Shown piece after piece: positions 25,063 to 36,399 of a stretch of DNA of 64,000 bases (within the stretch, counting starts at the first letter, position 1; the number at the start of each line of letters is the position of its first letter). A model generated the notes under the pieces. The model had not been told where the DNA came from, searched no databases, and saw only the letters and a program-made list of their open reading frames with translations. Origin of the DNA: Lottia gigantea (taxonomy: Eukaryota; Mollusca; Gastropoda; Lottiidae); assembly GCF_000327385.1 (NCBI RefSeq), contig NW_008709715.1, forward strand, positions 2,477,975 through 2,541,974. The letters are read 5' to 3'. A program made the position numbers and the translations under genes.

Positions 25063-25216
25063 TTAGAATAACAAAACACAACATGTAATATATAATTTAT
25101 CTGACAAAAAAACTAAATATTCCATACCTTATAATATAAATTTACTGAGAGAACAGATTTTGTTTACCCATCTGTATTTAACTTTTTTTTATGACAATGA
25201 TACATTTTTTTCAGAA

Positions 25217-28200
25217 ATGAAGACTTTATCAAACCGTGGTTCGGATTATGTGGAAAATTGTAGTGTAGCTGGCTTACCTAATGCTTTTAGAGCAAAAAGT
25301 CATTTCAAACGTTTTATTTGGGTTGTTTTAGTGTTGGGCGGTCTAGGTAGGTCGGTTTATTATACAATTCGATTTTGAGGTCGTTCTATAATCCTTTCTT
25401 ATTTATAGTTTTGCAGAGAAGTGTAATGTTTTATAATTGATATGTGTCATTTTAGTATATTTTCCTTAAGAATACATGAAGTGACCTCTATTGGTTTGTA
25501 GAGTCATAGGGTACAATCTTTATATATTTACAATAAATATACACTTTCTTGAGATGAAATGAATTTTCGGAACCTAATGGTCTGTGCTTAGTTTTATTTT
25601 ATTATCAGCTAACCAATGAGCCAAACATGCTATATATAATCTTTTTTTTTTAGGTTGTACCTCATGGCAAATTTTAGAAATAGTATTAAAATATTATTCT
25701 CTCCCAACAAATACAGAAGTTTCCATGACATTTACCACTAAATTAAGATATCCAGCCGTGACTATTTGTAATTTGAACCCTATCAGACACAGTGGGTTGG
25801 TAATGAGTCCAAATTTCAGCAGTCAGTACGAAGAACAGGTATTTATAAAGAAAAGAAGCGTTCATAAAAGTTAAAATTCTTTAAAGAACGATTTCTTACT
25901 TCCAATAATAAACCATGGTGACTATAGAGCGTATTTTAGTCCAACATTGTTCAGTAGGAGATTTGGTATTCGTATGGCGATGACAAGTTATAGTTAAAGA
26001 TCTTGATTTTATGGGTCTGTAATAAGATCCGACATCAAAAACCAACATGAGGAATCATACAGCATACGACATAGGCCGCAGTTAACTGAGACATTGTTAC
26101 CGTACACTAAAACATGAACTGACACGAACCTACCAGAAACTATACCAACGAAATCACCAGGAACCGAGCAGGAAAACGACAGGAAACAACCTGAAACTAT
26201 TTTCCGATGAAATCTGAGCATGCTAATCAGGCCGAACATGAACTTAATTTTAAGAAAATGTGCATTTGGGAAAAGTGCACTTTATTGACCTATTATTGGG
26301 AGAAGCCTTTCATTATTATTTCCCAGTTAAGTGCATTTTGCCTGTGATATGTATCTGCACATAACCCACACCTAATTTAGTTTGATATATTACATCGTTA
26401 ATACATTGTAACAATTTTGTTTTGTAGTATTGTCGTGAAGTTTAAAGAGACAAATATGTTAAATTTTGCCTTAGAGACATAATACCAGTAGCAAAAATTA
26501 TGAACGGTAGCCTTATTCCCCTAAATTTCTTCAAGAAAGAGCTTACACGTATGTTAAAAAGAAGAAACAGGAAAATAATAATGGACATAAGGGTAATTAA
26601 AAACATCAAAAAAGGGGTCACATTAATTTTTCATGATTTTGACAGTCATTGAGTGCACTTCTCCCGAATGCATAGTTTTTTTAAAATCAATTACTTGTTT
26701 GGCCTAAATAACCTGCTTAGAATTTATAGCAAAATAGTTTGAGATCGTTTTCTGTCATTTTCCCGCCATGTTCCTGGTCGTTTCACGTTTTCATTGGTTG
26801 TTTCATGTCGGTTCATGTTTAAGTTAGTGAGCAAGAATACTTACAATCGGGTGAATTTATTTTAGTCAAGGAGTTCTAGAGAGACACATGAACAACAGTC
26901 AGCCCCCACTACAGAAACAACCATTCAGACAACAACAACTACCAAAAAAACAACCACAACGCCACGTCAAAATCTTTTAGGTAATCTGATTGGTGGCGAT
27001 AATAATGGAGGAGGTCTAGTTGGTAATGTGCTGGATGGTGTAAATAATATTTTGTCACCTGGTCCAAATACCGATAACGATTTATCCATACCAATTCTGG
27101 GTGATCTAACTGACGCACTAACCAATATCACTAATGGTATTTTGGGTACAAATGAAGTCCTGGGAACTAAAAGTAATGCACTTCAAGGCGAAGAAGATTT
27201 TGTTACTTTGTATAGTAGTACAGATGCTGAGTTAAGGAAAGCAATGGGCCATCATCTAAAGACTATGCTGCTGAAATGTACCTTTGCTGGTTTTGTTTGT
27301 ACAGAAAAGTGAGTTTTTTGCTAATAATGATAAACGGAATGTGTCCTGTATGACGGAAGCCATCAATTTCACAAAGAATCCATATTTGATAGGAATATTA
27401 CTTTAATTTTTACCCGTCGTTTACGGATTGTTTCACTCTAAAGCTATTAATATATTGAAAGCTTTATTATAAAGGAATGCTATTTTCAGATCACTGTTTC
27501 TATTAAAGTTATCTTGATGTCTCCATGTAAATTAATTCTCAGAGGTTGTGATTGTTCACTAGTTATATCACCAGATATCGGTAGCATAACTTTAGTATAG
27601 GGGATATCAATAATGACCAGAATGCCCGTAATGCTTCTTACGTCCATTCGTTTCAACTTCAGTGCAAACCGAACGAGGTTCCATTTAATGAAACAAATAA
27701 CTGAACTTTCTAGAAAAAACAACTGATGATCACCTCAACCGTTTCGGTTGAAACTGTTTTTTGTTTGCTTTCAGAGACTTTTCGTACGTTTCTGATCCAA
27801 AGTACGGTAATTGTTATACCTTTAATTCGGGATTGAATAAATCGTATGAGGAATCAAGAAAAACAGGACCAACCTATGGTACGTATTATCTCAAAAGGCA
27901 AAACTAAACTATACCATATGAAATAAAATGTTGACTAAATGACCGAATGCTGAGTTGAACAAATATTCTCATTTATGGTCGCGATACTTACCATAAACTC
28001 TTCTATTTTTATATCTTTTAGGTTTGAGTTTGGAACTGTATGTACAACAATCTGAATATCTGTCAACCCTGGCACCGTCAGCTGGTGTAAAGATCATGAT
28101 GCATAATCAAAGTTACATGCCTTTTCTTGTAGACAGGGGTATAGAACTTCAACCTGGAACAAAGGCATCAGTCGCTATAGCAATGGTAAAGATCTATTCT

Positions 28201-31200
28201 CGACAAGCTGTATAAAGAGCAATATGTAGTTCAGCCATCGCTATCTGTTATTGCAGGATTGCTGTGTAACAGTGAATGCGATCGAGAGTGGTATTAATGC
28301 ATTGTATGCGAAGTACACATAATGGCAAGGATGATATAGACCAAATTAACATTTAGCAATTTACAACAGCATAAGGAGGTCCTGACATATGAACAGATTG
28401 CACGGAGAATATGAGCTCAAAATAATGACCTGTAATTTTAATCTGCGTTACTTTGGACACATTTCAGACTGAGATTGAAAGACCATCACCACCTCATGGT
28501 AGTTGTCATGCTTATACTGATGATGAGAATATTGCTGTTAATGTTTATTCAGAAGAAAAGGATTTAAGAGTAGGGTATACTGAGGAGGTAAGTATATATA
28601 TAATGGTTACAGATAATAGGTGTTAAAATGATTTCTTAATTGTTTCTGAAACTTCTGTGAATGGTCTGAGTAAATTCATATGGTGACGAGCAATAAGAGT
28701 GAAAGAATTTGTGGAAAAACCTTCCCATCAGTTATTATGGTTATCAACATAACAACAAGATACTCATTAACTTTATAATTTGATTAATATACGGGTTATA
28801 TCATTGATTCTTTAGAATATAAACAATATGACATTATATGATAAAACACAATATTACTATTAATTATTCATCTGATTTTTATTCAATCGTTTCTATATGC
28901 AGACAATCGCTGAAACATACAGACAAAGAGTTCATTTTACATTAATGAAAGAAAAGCCGGACCAAATTCTCTTTCTTGATTTTTCTATACTCGGTAAAAA
29001 TTCGTCCTCGGTCATTATATATCTTATACATAAATATTCCATTCATTAAAATAGTCCCCGAAATTTACACTGAGGAAACATTTTGTAGAGTCAGCATGGT
29101 TTTTGTGGTCACCTCGTGGGACCCCTAGTACCAATTGAAACAGAAAATAAAGGGGAAGTTATGTAGGCTTTTTAGAAAATAATGAAGACGCCTGTTTTAT
29201 TTGATTATATCAAGGACTTTTATTCCAACTATGTACATTAATAAACTTTGTCACTTTGCAGGCATGTTATAAGACGTGTTTCCAAAATAACGTTATAAAG
29301 AATTGTAGATGTTGTTATCCGTATTACCCATGTATTGGTCGTGCTATAAATTCTTCTTATGTGAATTATGATGAAAATAATGGTTATTGTCAACTCTCAT
29401 CGAATATCACAAGTAAGTCAGCATTGTGTACTAGATTTGTTACCATAACAGTGTAATAATACCGCGTCCAAATGGAAAGTGATGCGTAAAGGAAGGGTTA
29501 ATGGAGAATATTTCCAGTTTTAATAAAAATTGGATAATAGTTCATCTTGGTAAAAAAAGGATCGTGCAGAAGGACAACAAAAAAGAAAAGTGAAAATAAT
29601 ATATAATTATGATCCCAATAATTTCCATTTTCGATCGTTAAATGATTTTTTATGGTATTTTAAAAGGTAAATGTATCACTGATGTGGAGAATAAATATGT
29701 TAATGATGATTTAGATTGTTCTAATATCTGTAAACCACGATGCAGGTAAGTAATGAAGTTGAAAGTTAATGACAAGAATATCGTCTTGTGAATGCAACGG
29801 TTAGATGTGATAAATGTCTTATCTCGTTGCTGAAGGAACATGATAGTTGCAAGGTTATGTAACTTACTTAAAGGTTACTTGGGGCTGTACGGTCTTGTGA
29901 ATATTAGTTTAATGAACTTGAACTGACCTGAAGAGGTCCTCTGGTGTATATGAAGATCTTTGCACTAAGGCAGCTTTTTTCGAGACCACCCACAATTTAT
30001 CTAATTATTCTAGAAAAATCTTAGCACCTCACATCTTCATGTAGCCTATATAAAACACGATAACATCAAAGGAAAAGTTTATGATCATGATAAGTAATGT
30101 ATCACTATACCTGAACACGCGAGCCTTAATTAAAGAAAACAGTATTCTGTTATAAGAACTGAATTGTCCAACAAGGTATAAATAATATAGCACTACTAAT
30201 TGACCCTTTAGGCCTAGCGTGATTTTCTTGTTTCAGGGAGCGCCAATTTCCATCTCAGCTGTCGTCATCTTTATGGCCAGCCGATCCTGTTATGGTAAGA
30301 TAAATGCTAAACAATATTTTACTGGAAATTGTAGTTATGAATGGGAAATAACTCTTGAATTACATTGATCATACTTTAGACTATGAAAGTAATTACGTTT
30401 TTTTGCCTGACTTTGATTACAGCTCAGCTAGACTCAATCTGACTTCGTTTTCCATGGTTTCACCTCGATAAAACTGAAGTAGCACATATATCGGACTTCC
30501 ATCACAAACTCTATTGCTATGCCTCAGTTTACAACAATATGGTTCAATAGTTACACCTCATTATGATTCCATAGTAACACTCCAATCTGACTGCGTGGCT
30601 ACCATTTCAATCTGACTCTTCTGTAACACCATATTTGCACCTCAATATGGTTTCATATAGTTACACCTTAATTTGGTTTTATAGTTACACCTCACTATAT
30701 CAGTGGCGTTTCTAGGAATCATCAGACGAGGGGGGCAAGCAGGGGCCATAAAATTTTGATGGGGGCCACAGTCTAGCAGGGGCCACACAATTTTTAAGGG
30801 GGTGGGGATATATAAATGGTTAAAAATTGAAAGGGGGGGGGGGCATGGCTCAGTAGTTAAGTATTATTCTAACTGTTGTAACTGTTAATCTGTCATAGTT
30901 TCCCCCAAATCTGACTGCGTAGTTGCACTCAAATCTGACTCCGCATATATAGTTACACCCTAATCTGAATGAATAGTTACACTCAATCTGAATATATAGT
31001 AACATATCAATTTGACTGTTGTTTCTGTCTATCTGACTCCATAGTAACAACCAAATCCAAATCCAATTTGAACTTTACCTTCAGCTCATTATAGCGTCAT
31101 TGTTACAATCTGATTACAAGTTACAGCTACATACAAAATATCTTTTAACTTAAAGCATCAAATTAGTTATATTTTTGTTCTTTATAGGATGAAATCATTA

Positions 31201-31917
31201 AAAAGTTGATAGAAAGGGATCCCAGTTTGGAAGAAAAGTTCCAAAATATAAATAACACCGAAAAACGTCTGTTTATGAGGTGAGATTCATTTATCACTTT
31301 TTGATCTTGATTGGATTTCTAGAGGCTTACCAAGGGGTTGCAAGAAAAATCTTTTCTTTTTCATTTATAATTACAGAGACAATGTATTAAAAGTGGACAT
31401 ATTTTACCGAGAATTGAATTATCAAACAGTTGCTACAAAAGCTACATACCAGGTAAGTAAAATAAATCAGAAAAGGAAAAGTAGAGATGTCAGGTGTAAT
31501 AATCGCAGTTCAGGCGTTAGCTAATATAACGTGTACTATATTGAAAAACAGGCTACTATTCCAAAGATTATCAAGCAGTTCCTTTTCGACTAGAACTGGA
31601 CGTCAAATTTTTATTGAAAAATCATAAACGTATTAAAAGAAGCAGTTTTAGCAGTCAATGAAAGTTATATAAGTCTTGTAGTTCGGGGACAGACATTCTT
31701 GCTGCATTTTTGCTCGTTTGTGTTCTTTCATTGTCTGTTTCAGATTGAAGATTTGCTTGCAAATATCGGAGGACAGTTGGGATTGTTCGTTGGACTATCA
31801 GTAATTTCTATACTGGAATTCATAGAGCTCTTGATAGATTTCGTGTGTATCGCTGTCTCTAAATGTTTCTGTTCGTCCAAGAAAGAAAACAAGGTGAAAT
31901 CGTGGAATTACAACTAA
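25217..31917 (+). CDS. DEG/ENaC family sodium channel subunit (amiloride-sensitive type), complete
   Basis: Trimeric plasma-membrane Na+ channel; the family includes peptide-, proton- and mechanically gated members. Exons: 25217-25346, 25654-25838, 26866-27308, 27775-27878, 28022-28185, 28468-28587, 29262-29412, 29667-29745, 30237-30294, 31188-31279, 31377-31452, 31744-31917; 591 aa, phase closes exactly. TM1 is at about 31-56. LRYPAVTICNLNPIR (74-88) and YGNCYTFN (263-270) are family signatures. The Cys-rich palm segment includes GYTEEACYKTCFQNN and CRCCYPYYPC; RQFPSQLSSSLWP leads toward TM2, which starts at about 540: GGQLGLFVGLSVISILEF, including the G-x-S-type selectivity filter (GLS, 551-553). 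Odd points: the N-terminal gating motif His-Gly reads Ala-Gly (CSVAGLPNAF), and a Thr-rich then Gly/Asn-rich insert (about 106-165) sits in the extracellular finger region. Ligand cannot be read from sequence. It is convergent with arginine kinase. Confidence 0.93.
30430..31070. repeat. Degenerate short tandem repeat in DEG/ENaC intron 9, interrupted by a G-rich insert
   Basis: Loose repeats of about 24 bp built from 'catagttacacctcaatctg' 'act' fill much of this intron. At about 30,705-30,845 they are interrupted by unrelated sequence beginning 'cagtggcgtttctagga' and rich in GGGGGC, ending in a G run. The 'agtggcgtttctagg' start resembles the 3' ends of many animal interspersed elements (recalled), so the insert is probably a short element fragment. 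Confidence 0.6.
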
Positions 31918-33512
31918 GATAGATGATGCTCCAGTTCGAGCTCTTTGACTTTAATGGTTTTGTTTAAATTGTAAATAGACTATAAGCCTAATGTTTTCGA
32001 ATCGCAATCTCAGGTGGCGCTCGATTGGTTAGTTCTGAACAGGTTCTATCTGTTCCAATTCTGGCCCCAATTGAACTGTACAAAATCGGATGTGTCAATT
32101 TCAAATTGACTATTCGTTATTCTTTTACCGCCATTTTGAATTCTTTCTATATACACCTACTTTTTCGGCACAAGTGGAGCGCATTCTGAACCCTATTCCA
32201 AATTGTTTTTATTTGTGGTCGATTTCATGAATCCCGAACGCACAGATCTCACCAATTGAGTCAACATGTTATGTATTACCGCCTCCTGGTAAAACGGTTT
32301 GATAGATGGTTAATTTTGTAGGCCTATTTTTGAATTTCTAGTGCTTTAAACCCCCATTTTAGGCTCAACGATTTTTAAATTAAAAGCTTCAAATGTCAAG
32401 AAATTTAGAGTGTGCTATAAATGGAATTGTATTTTAATAAGTTAATGGAACTTTGCAAAGTATATTTAGTGAACAGAATTTCAAATTACTCAGTTTATGA
32501 TTAGGCCAACATCGGCCAAATTTGTCGTTTCCGTTGCTGTAAATCCCTCTATGTTTGTCTTTGTACATTCGTTATAGTTATGTTAAAGATATTGTGTTAC
32601 TGTAATATGACGAAATTGTTCCTTGTCCCTTGGGCGAGGCTCTTTACTCCCGGCATAACACAATTATTAATTTGTCAAGTGATACTATATGAGATCTGAA
32701 TAGGGCCTCTAGTCCCTAGAAAATAGTTATTCTGACTCAAATTATACATTTGATATTTTATTGTGACTATCGGTTTAGCAATGATAGCCTACAGTACAAT
32801 TTTTACTTACATTTTGGATCCATAACTAGGTTTGGTTTTTATCCTGAACGACTTATTTATCAGAATCGCGTGGACATAGTTTCGGTAAATAATGTTTGCC
32901 ATTCATTACCACGTTGCAGAACGCTTGCTGAACTCACTGTAGACAGTTTGATACTGTTTGTGTGGATATTCAAATCCCTGTTGAGAAATATTTAACCGCC
33001 ACTGAATCTGGTGCCGAGTATATTTTATTGAAATCGGGTCATACTAGGTAGCAAATCTGATCCTCACTGTCTTCATTCGTGATGAAAGGGGGAAACCTCT
33101 TTGGAGCGGTTTTCACCCCCAAGACGTTGCATTGAGTTGAAATAATAGAAAGTAATTTTTTCAAACATTTTATTCATGGATCTCAGAAAAAACAAAAGGG
33201 ATTGGTAATGCTTATCACAAGTGGTTCTAAAGATATACTTTAACATGTACACTCACGGTTTTATACACACTACATTCTGTTCTTTAATCAATAACTAAAC
33301 AACTTCGTTAACAAAACAAATAATTTAACAATTTTTGCCAGTTCTTCGCATGTAATTCTACAATTGGGAAGTATTTGAACCAATTTTATGTTAAGAGACC
33401 AGTGGAATTGTGGACAAGTGTAGTAAAACACATGATTATATTTACAAAGTTTACTGATTAGCTTAAAACAATACTGTTTCTTTTAGAATGAAACTAACTG
33501 AAAACGTTGAAC
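31918..33512. other. Convergent intergenic region (3' UTRs of DEG/ENaC and arginine kinase)
   Basis: Both genes end into this 1.6-kb interval. On the minus strand an AATAAA at 33173-33168, about 340 nt past the arginine kinase stop, is its likely polyadenylation signal. An ATTAAA near 32,376 might serve the channel gene. No coding exon is supported. Confidence 0.4.
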
Positions 33513-36078
33513 TTATTTTCCAGCGAGTTCCTTTTCTCGGGCAATGACTGCTTCAACACCCCGTCTCATTTCTTGGAGAGCATCGATTTCAGTTAAACCT
33601 AATCTTCTCTTGTTGGAGATATCGTAAACACCACCAACAGATTCAGTATGTTCACCGTGGATACCTACATTTAAAAAAATGACACATTTAACGGTTAGCT
33701 ATTAGGGGTTCTGTAGCGCAGTCGTTTGATTTCAATTGGAACCACCCTCTAGTCTCATTGATCAGAAAAGGAAACCATTTGATAGAAATACGTACCCCTG
33801 GCTTGGATGTTGTATTTGTCACAGAATTCTTTGAAATCTGGTGAAGCAGCCAACTTGGGGATTTTGATGTGTACTGAAGCTCGGAGAGTTGTACCCAAGT
33901 TACTTGGGCAGAAAGTAAGATAACCAAGGTTGTCCTTTTTGGCGAATTTCAAACCACTTTTTTCCAAAGCTCCAATAGCCTGTAAAATATACAGAATATG
34001 AATAGAAAATAAATCACAACCGCGTTATTAATTTCTTCAATAGCCCACATGGAGCAGAAAAGTAAACTTCACAATTCATTTCATTTTTGCCTGCCTGCAA
34101 ATGACATACCGTGACAAGATGGTAAAGCACATCGTGAAACTACGTGAATTGATCCTGACAAGTATTTGCAGACATTGCGGTCTCAGGTTCTATTCCACTG
34201 TCTTGCATTTTGGGTAGTTAATGAACGCAACATATCCACATTAGAAGATACAAACCTTAACTAATCGGGAATAAACTTCTCCCAAATCGCCTCCCATTTG
34301 CATAGAGATAAATCGGAGATGATCTTCTTCGTTGACCCAGACTAAAAAGTTTTTAGCTTTGTTGAAGAAAATACCACGACCAGTAGGCCAGTCATCATAG
34401 CCTCCAGCTTCACGTAAGAATCTGAAAGAATGAATTATTTATGTTCAGAAAACAGCAAATCTGGGAATGCCCACCAGCTCAAATATCATAGCACATCCTT
34501 GCCGAATGGCGTTGAATGAGTGTTGGGATCCAGCTTAATCTCGTCGGAAAGTCATAAGCGTCTTGGGTAATACCGTAATACTAGCATGCATTTTGCTTAC
34601 GCTTCGTAAATGTCACCCTGTAGACTATCGACCCCTGAACAGCTAATCTCATTTAAATGCCATAGTAAACGATTTGCATATTAGATCTAGACTAGAGTGC
34701 AGTTGGGTTCCATAAAACCTATTAAGAATTTTGAAGAATTATTCAAGTTCTCACCTATCACTATCATTGAAGAGGAAATGATCTTCAGTAAGTTTTGTCT
34801 GGGTTTCTTTGGACATACCAGTTAATGGGAAATATTCACCAGCCAAATCACCTTCCAATTTAGCTAAGCATTCTTTTGATACTTTTTCCATATCAACACG
34901 GTCCTACAATAAAAGAAATGAATAAAAAGACGTAAAATTCCATTCATTTCATTCAATCATCAATAAAAATCATCACATTACATTTCATAAATATCACATG
35001 ATATCTGTAGTCTGTGCTCATGAACAAATTTTGAAGCATTTTTTTTTGTATCTAAGTCAACAGCTATAACTCAAAAACCAAAAACTTGTTTAAGTTCTCG
35101 TCAATAAATGATCACACCAAATTTCATTAAAATCAGTCGAAAACTGTAGTTTCTATTTTGTCAAATTTTGGCGTGCTTTTCCTTAGTCCAGGGCAATTAC
35201 TCAAAAACCGTTCATCGAAAGATCGTCGAATTCGAACTTGACCAGGATCTCATCAATATACATTATACCACCAAGTTTCATTAAAATCAGATAAAAACTG
35301 TAGTCCCTATTGTGTTCACAAGAAATGTTGACAGACTGACGGACAGCAAAATACGTCCACATTTCCATGTCAGCGCCATGTGGGCGTATAAAAACGCCTT
35401 TTATTCAATATAACGTACCTCTTTTGTAAGAACTGGTGGGAATCCAAAGCTATCGTGACTTCTTCCTACTCGGACTCTGGTGGATACAATCATTTGCTTT
35501 CCAGGATCCAAATCCCCAAATCCAAGATTGGCAATATCACCAAAGTTTGGTTGTGGGTGATTTAAAGTATCAACTTTATGGTAATCCTTGATGACGGCAT
35601 CCAGGATTGGGGCGAAGGTTGTGTATGCATCGGGATCAGACGCATAGATTCCGACACCACTCTCTGGGTTCATACATCCTGAAATATCAAAAGATGTCAA
35701 TGGATTAGGCTGGATTAGGCAAAAAAGTAAAAAACATTTCAGGCAATAGGCTAGCCTAATCTACTTGATTAGGCCTAGATAACGAACTGAACTAAACTCA
35801 GCACTACATAACTTGAACTTTTCTAAATCTAGATCTATTAAAAGAAAACAAAGGTCATTTTAGCGTAGAACATCACTCAAGAAGGTTTAACCGACAATGA
35901 CGCTGAACAATTACAAACCTGAACGAATGCAATCTGCCAGAGTACTACCAAACTTGCTCTTCTTATCCTTCAATTGATTGAAAATTTCCTCAGTAAGGTT
36001 CTTTTTCAATAAAGATTTGCTGTTTGTAGCACTTTTCAACCTCTTATACAATTCATCAAGTGGTAATTTTGAAGCCAT
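33513..36078 (-). CDS. AK: Arginine kinase, complete (proximal first exon)
   Basis: Phosphagen kinase of the cytosol: transfers phosphate between ATP and L-arginine, buffering ATP in muscle and other active cells. Exons: 36078-35919, 35678-35419, 34903-34755, 34421-34256, 33979-33796, 33664-33513; 1071 nt, 356 aa, the normal single-domain length. Seen: N-terminal helical domain ([13 protein letters not shown]), guanidino-specificity loop [10 protein letters not shown] (59-68), STRVRVGRS nucleotide-binding strand, WVNEEDHLR with the catalytic Glu, reactive-Cys motif [16 protein letters not shown] (Cys269), and [13 protein letters not shown] (flexible loop), ending RREK-like …REKELAGK-stop. All key residues are present, so it should be active. 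Exon 1 ends in phase 1 (…CIRSG). An equivalent exon lies 3 kb upstream (39,073-39,238). The start ATG opens the exon in the MAS- context expected for the family. Confidence 0.96.
35040..35398 (+). repeat. Dispersed mollusc-type repeat, copy in arginine kinase intron 2
   Basis: Two internal units of about 150 bp ('accaaatttcattaaaatca' / 'accaagtttcattaaaatca', then 'aaaactgtagt') are followed by 'gacagactgacggacagcaa', 'aatacgtccac' and 'catgtgggcgtataaaa'. This is the same end structure as the block at 17.2-17.9 kb. It ends directly before the exon 2 donor of arginine kinase (35,419), on the opposite strand to the gene. Confidence 0.7.
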
Positions 36079-36179
36079 CTTGCAAATTAACTAACAAAGC
36101 CTTAGCCTAGCACACAAAATAATAAGAATTAGAGGCCGTTTGATTTGAAGTTGAATTTATTGGTTAACGTCACAAAATT

Positions 36180-36191
36180 CACGTGACGTCA
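36180..36191. promoter_or_regulatory. Overlapping E-box and CRE upstream of the proximal arginine kinase start
   Basis: CACGTG (36180-36185) overlaps a full palindromic CRE, TGACGTCA (36184-36191), about 100 nt upstream of the ATG at 36078. No TATA box is seen nearby, so the proximal promoter looks TATA-less. Binding is inferred from motif and position only. Confidence 0.4.
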
Positions 36192-36399
36192 TAATCAATT
36201 AGCAACCAATCAACACATTGAATTTACGTTACTTTGGTAGCATGTTTGGTAGGCAAACGTCATGTTTGAGGTCAAAATGCAAGTTCAAAGCCAATACTTT
36301 ATACGATGATCTTTGGTTAATAGTAATGTGATCTACCTAATCAATAAATCCGATTAAACTAGACAGTCTACAGAGTACAGACAGACTGACGAACTAGGC

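Noticed and set aside
24625-25071. Plus-strand 148-codon frame with a 35-residue repeat
   Set aside because: Produced by the 105-bp higher-order repeat of an AT-rich array; composition is not protein-like.
28903-28993. Exon-like segment in the DEG/ENaC gene (AG … GT, open in one frame)
   Set aside because: Its 91-nt length would break the frame between exons 6 and 7, while the direct junction gives the family sequence GYTEEACYKTC.
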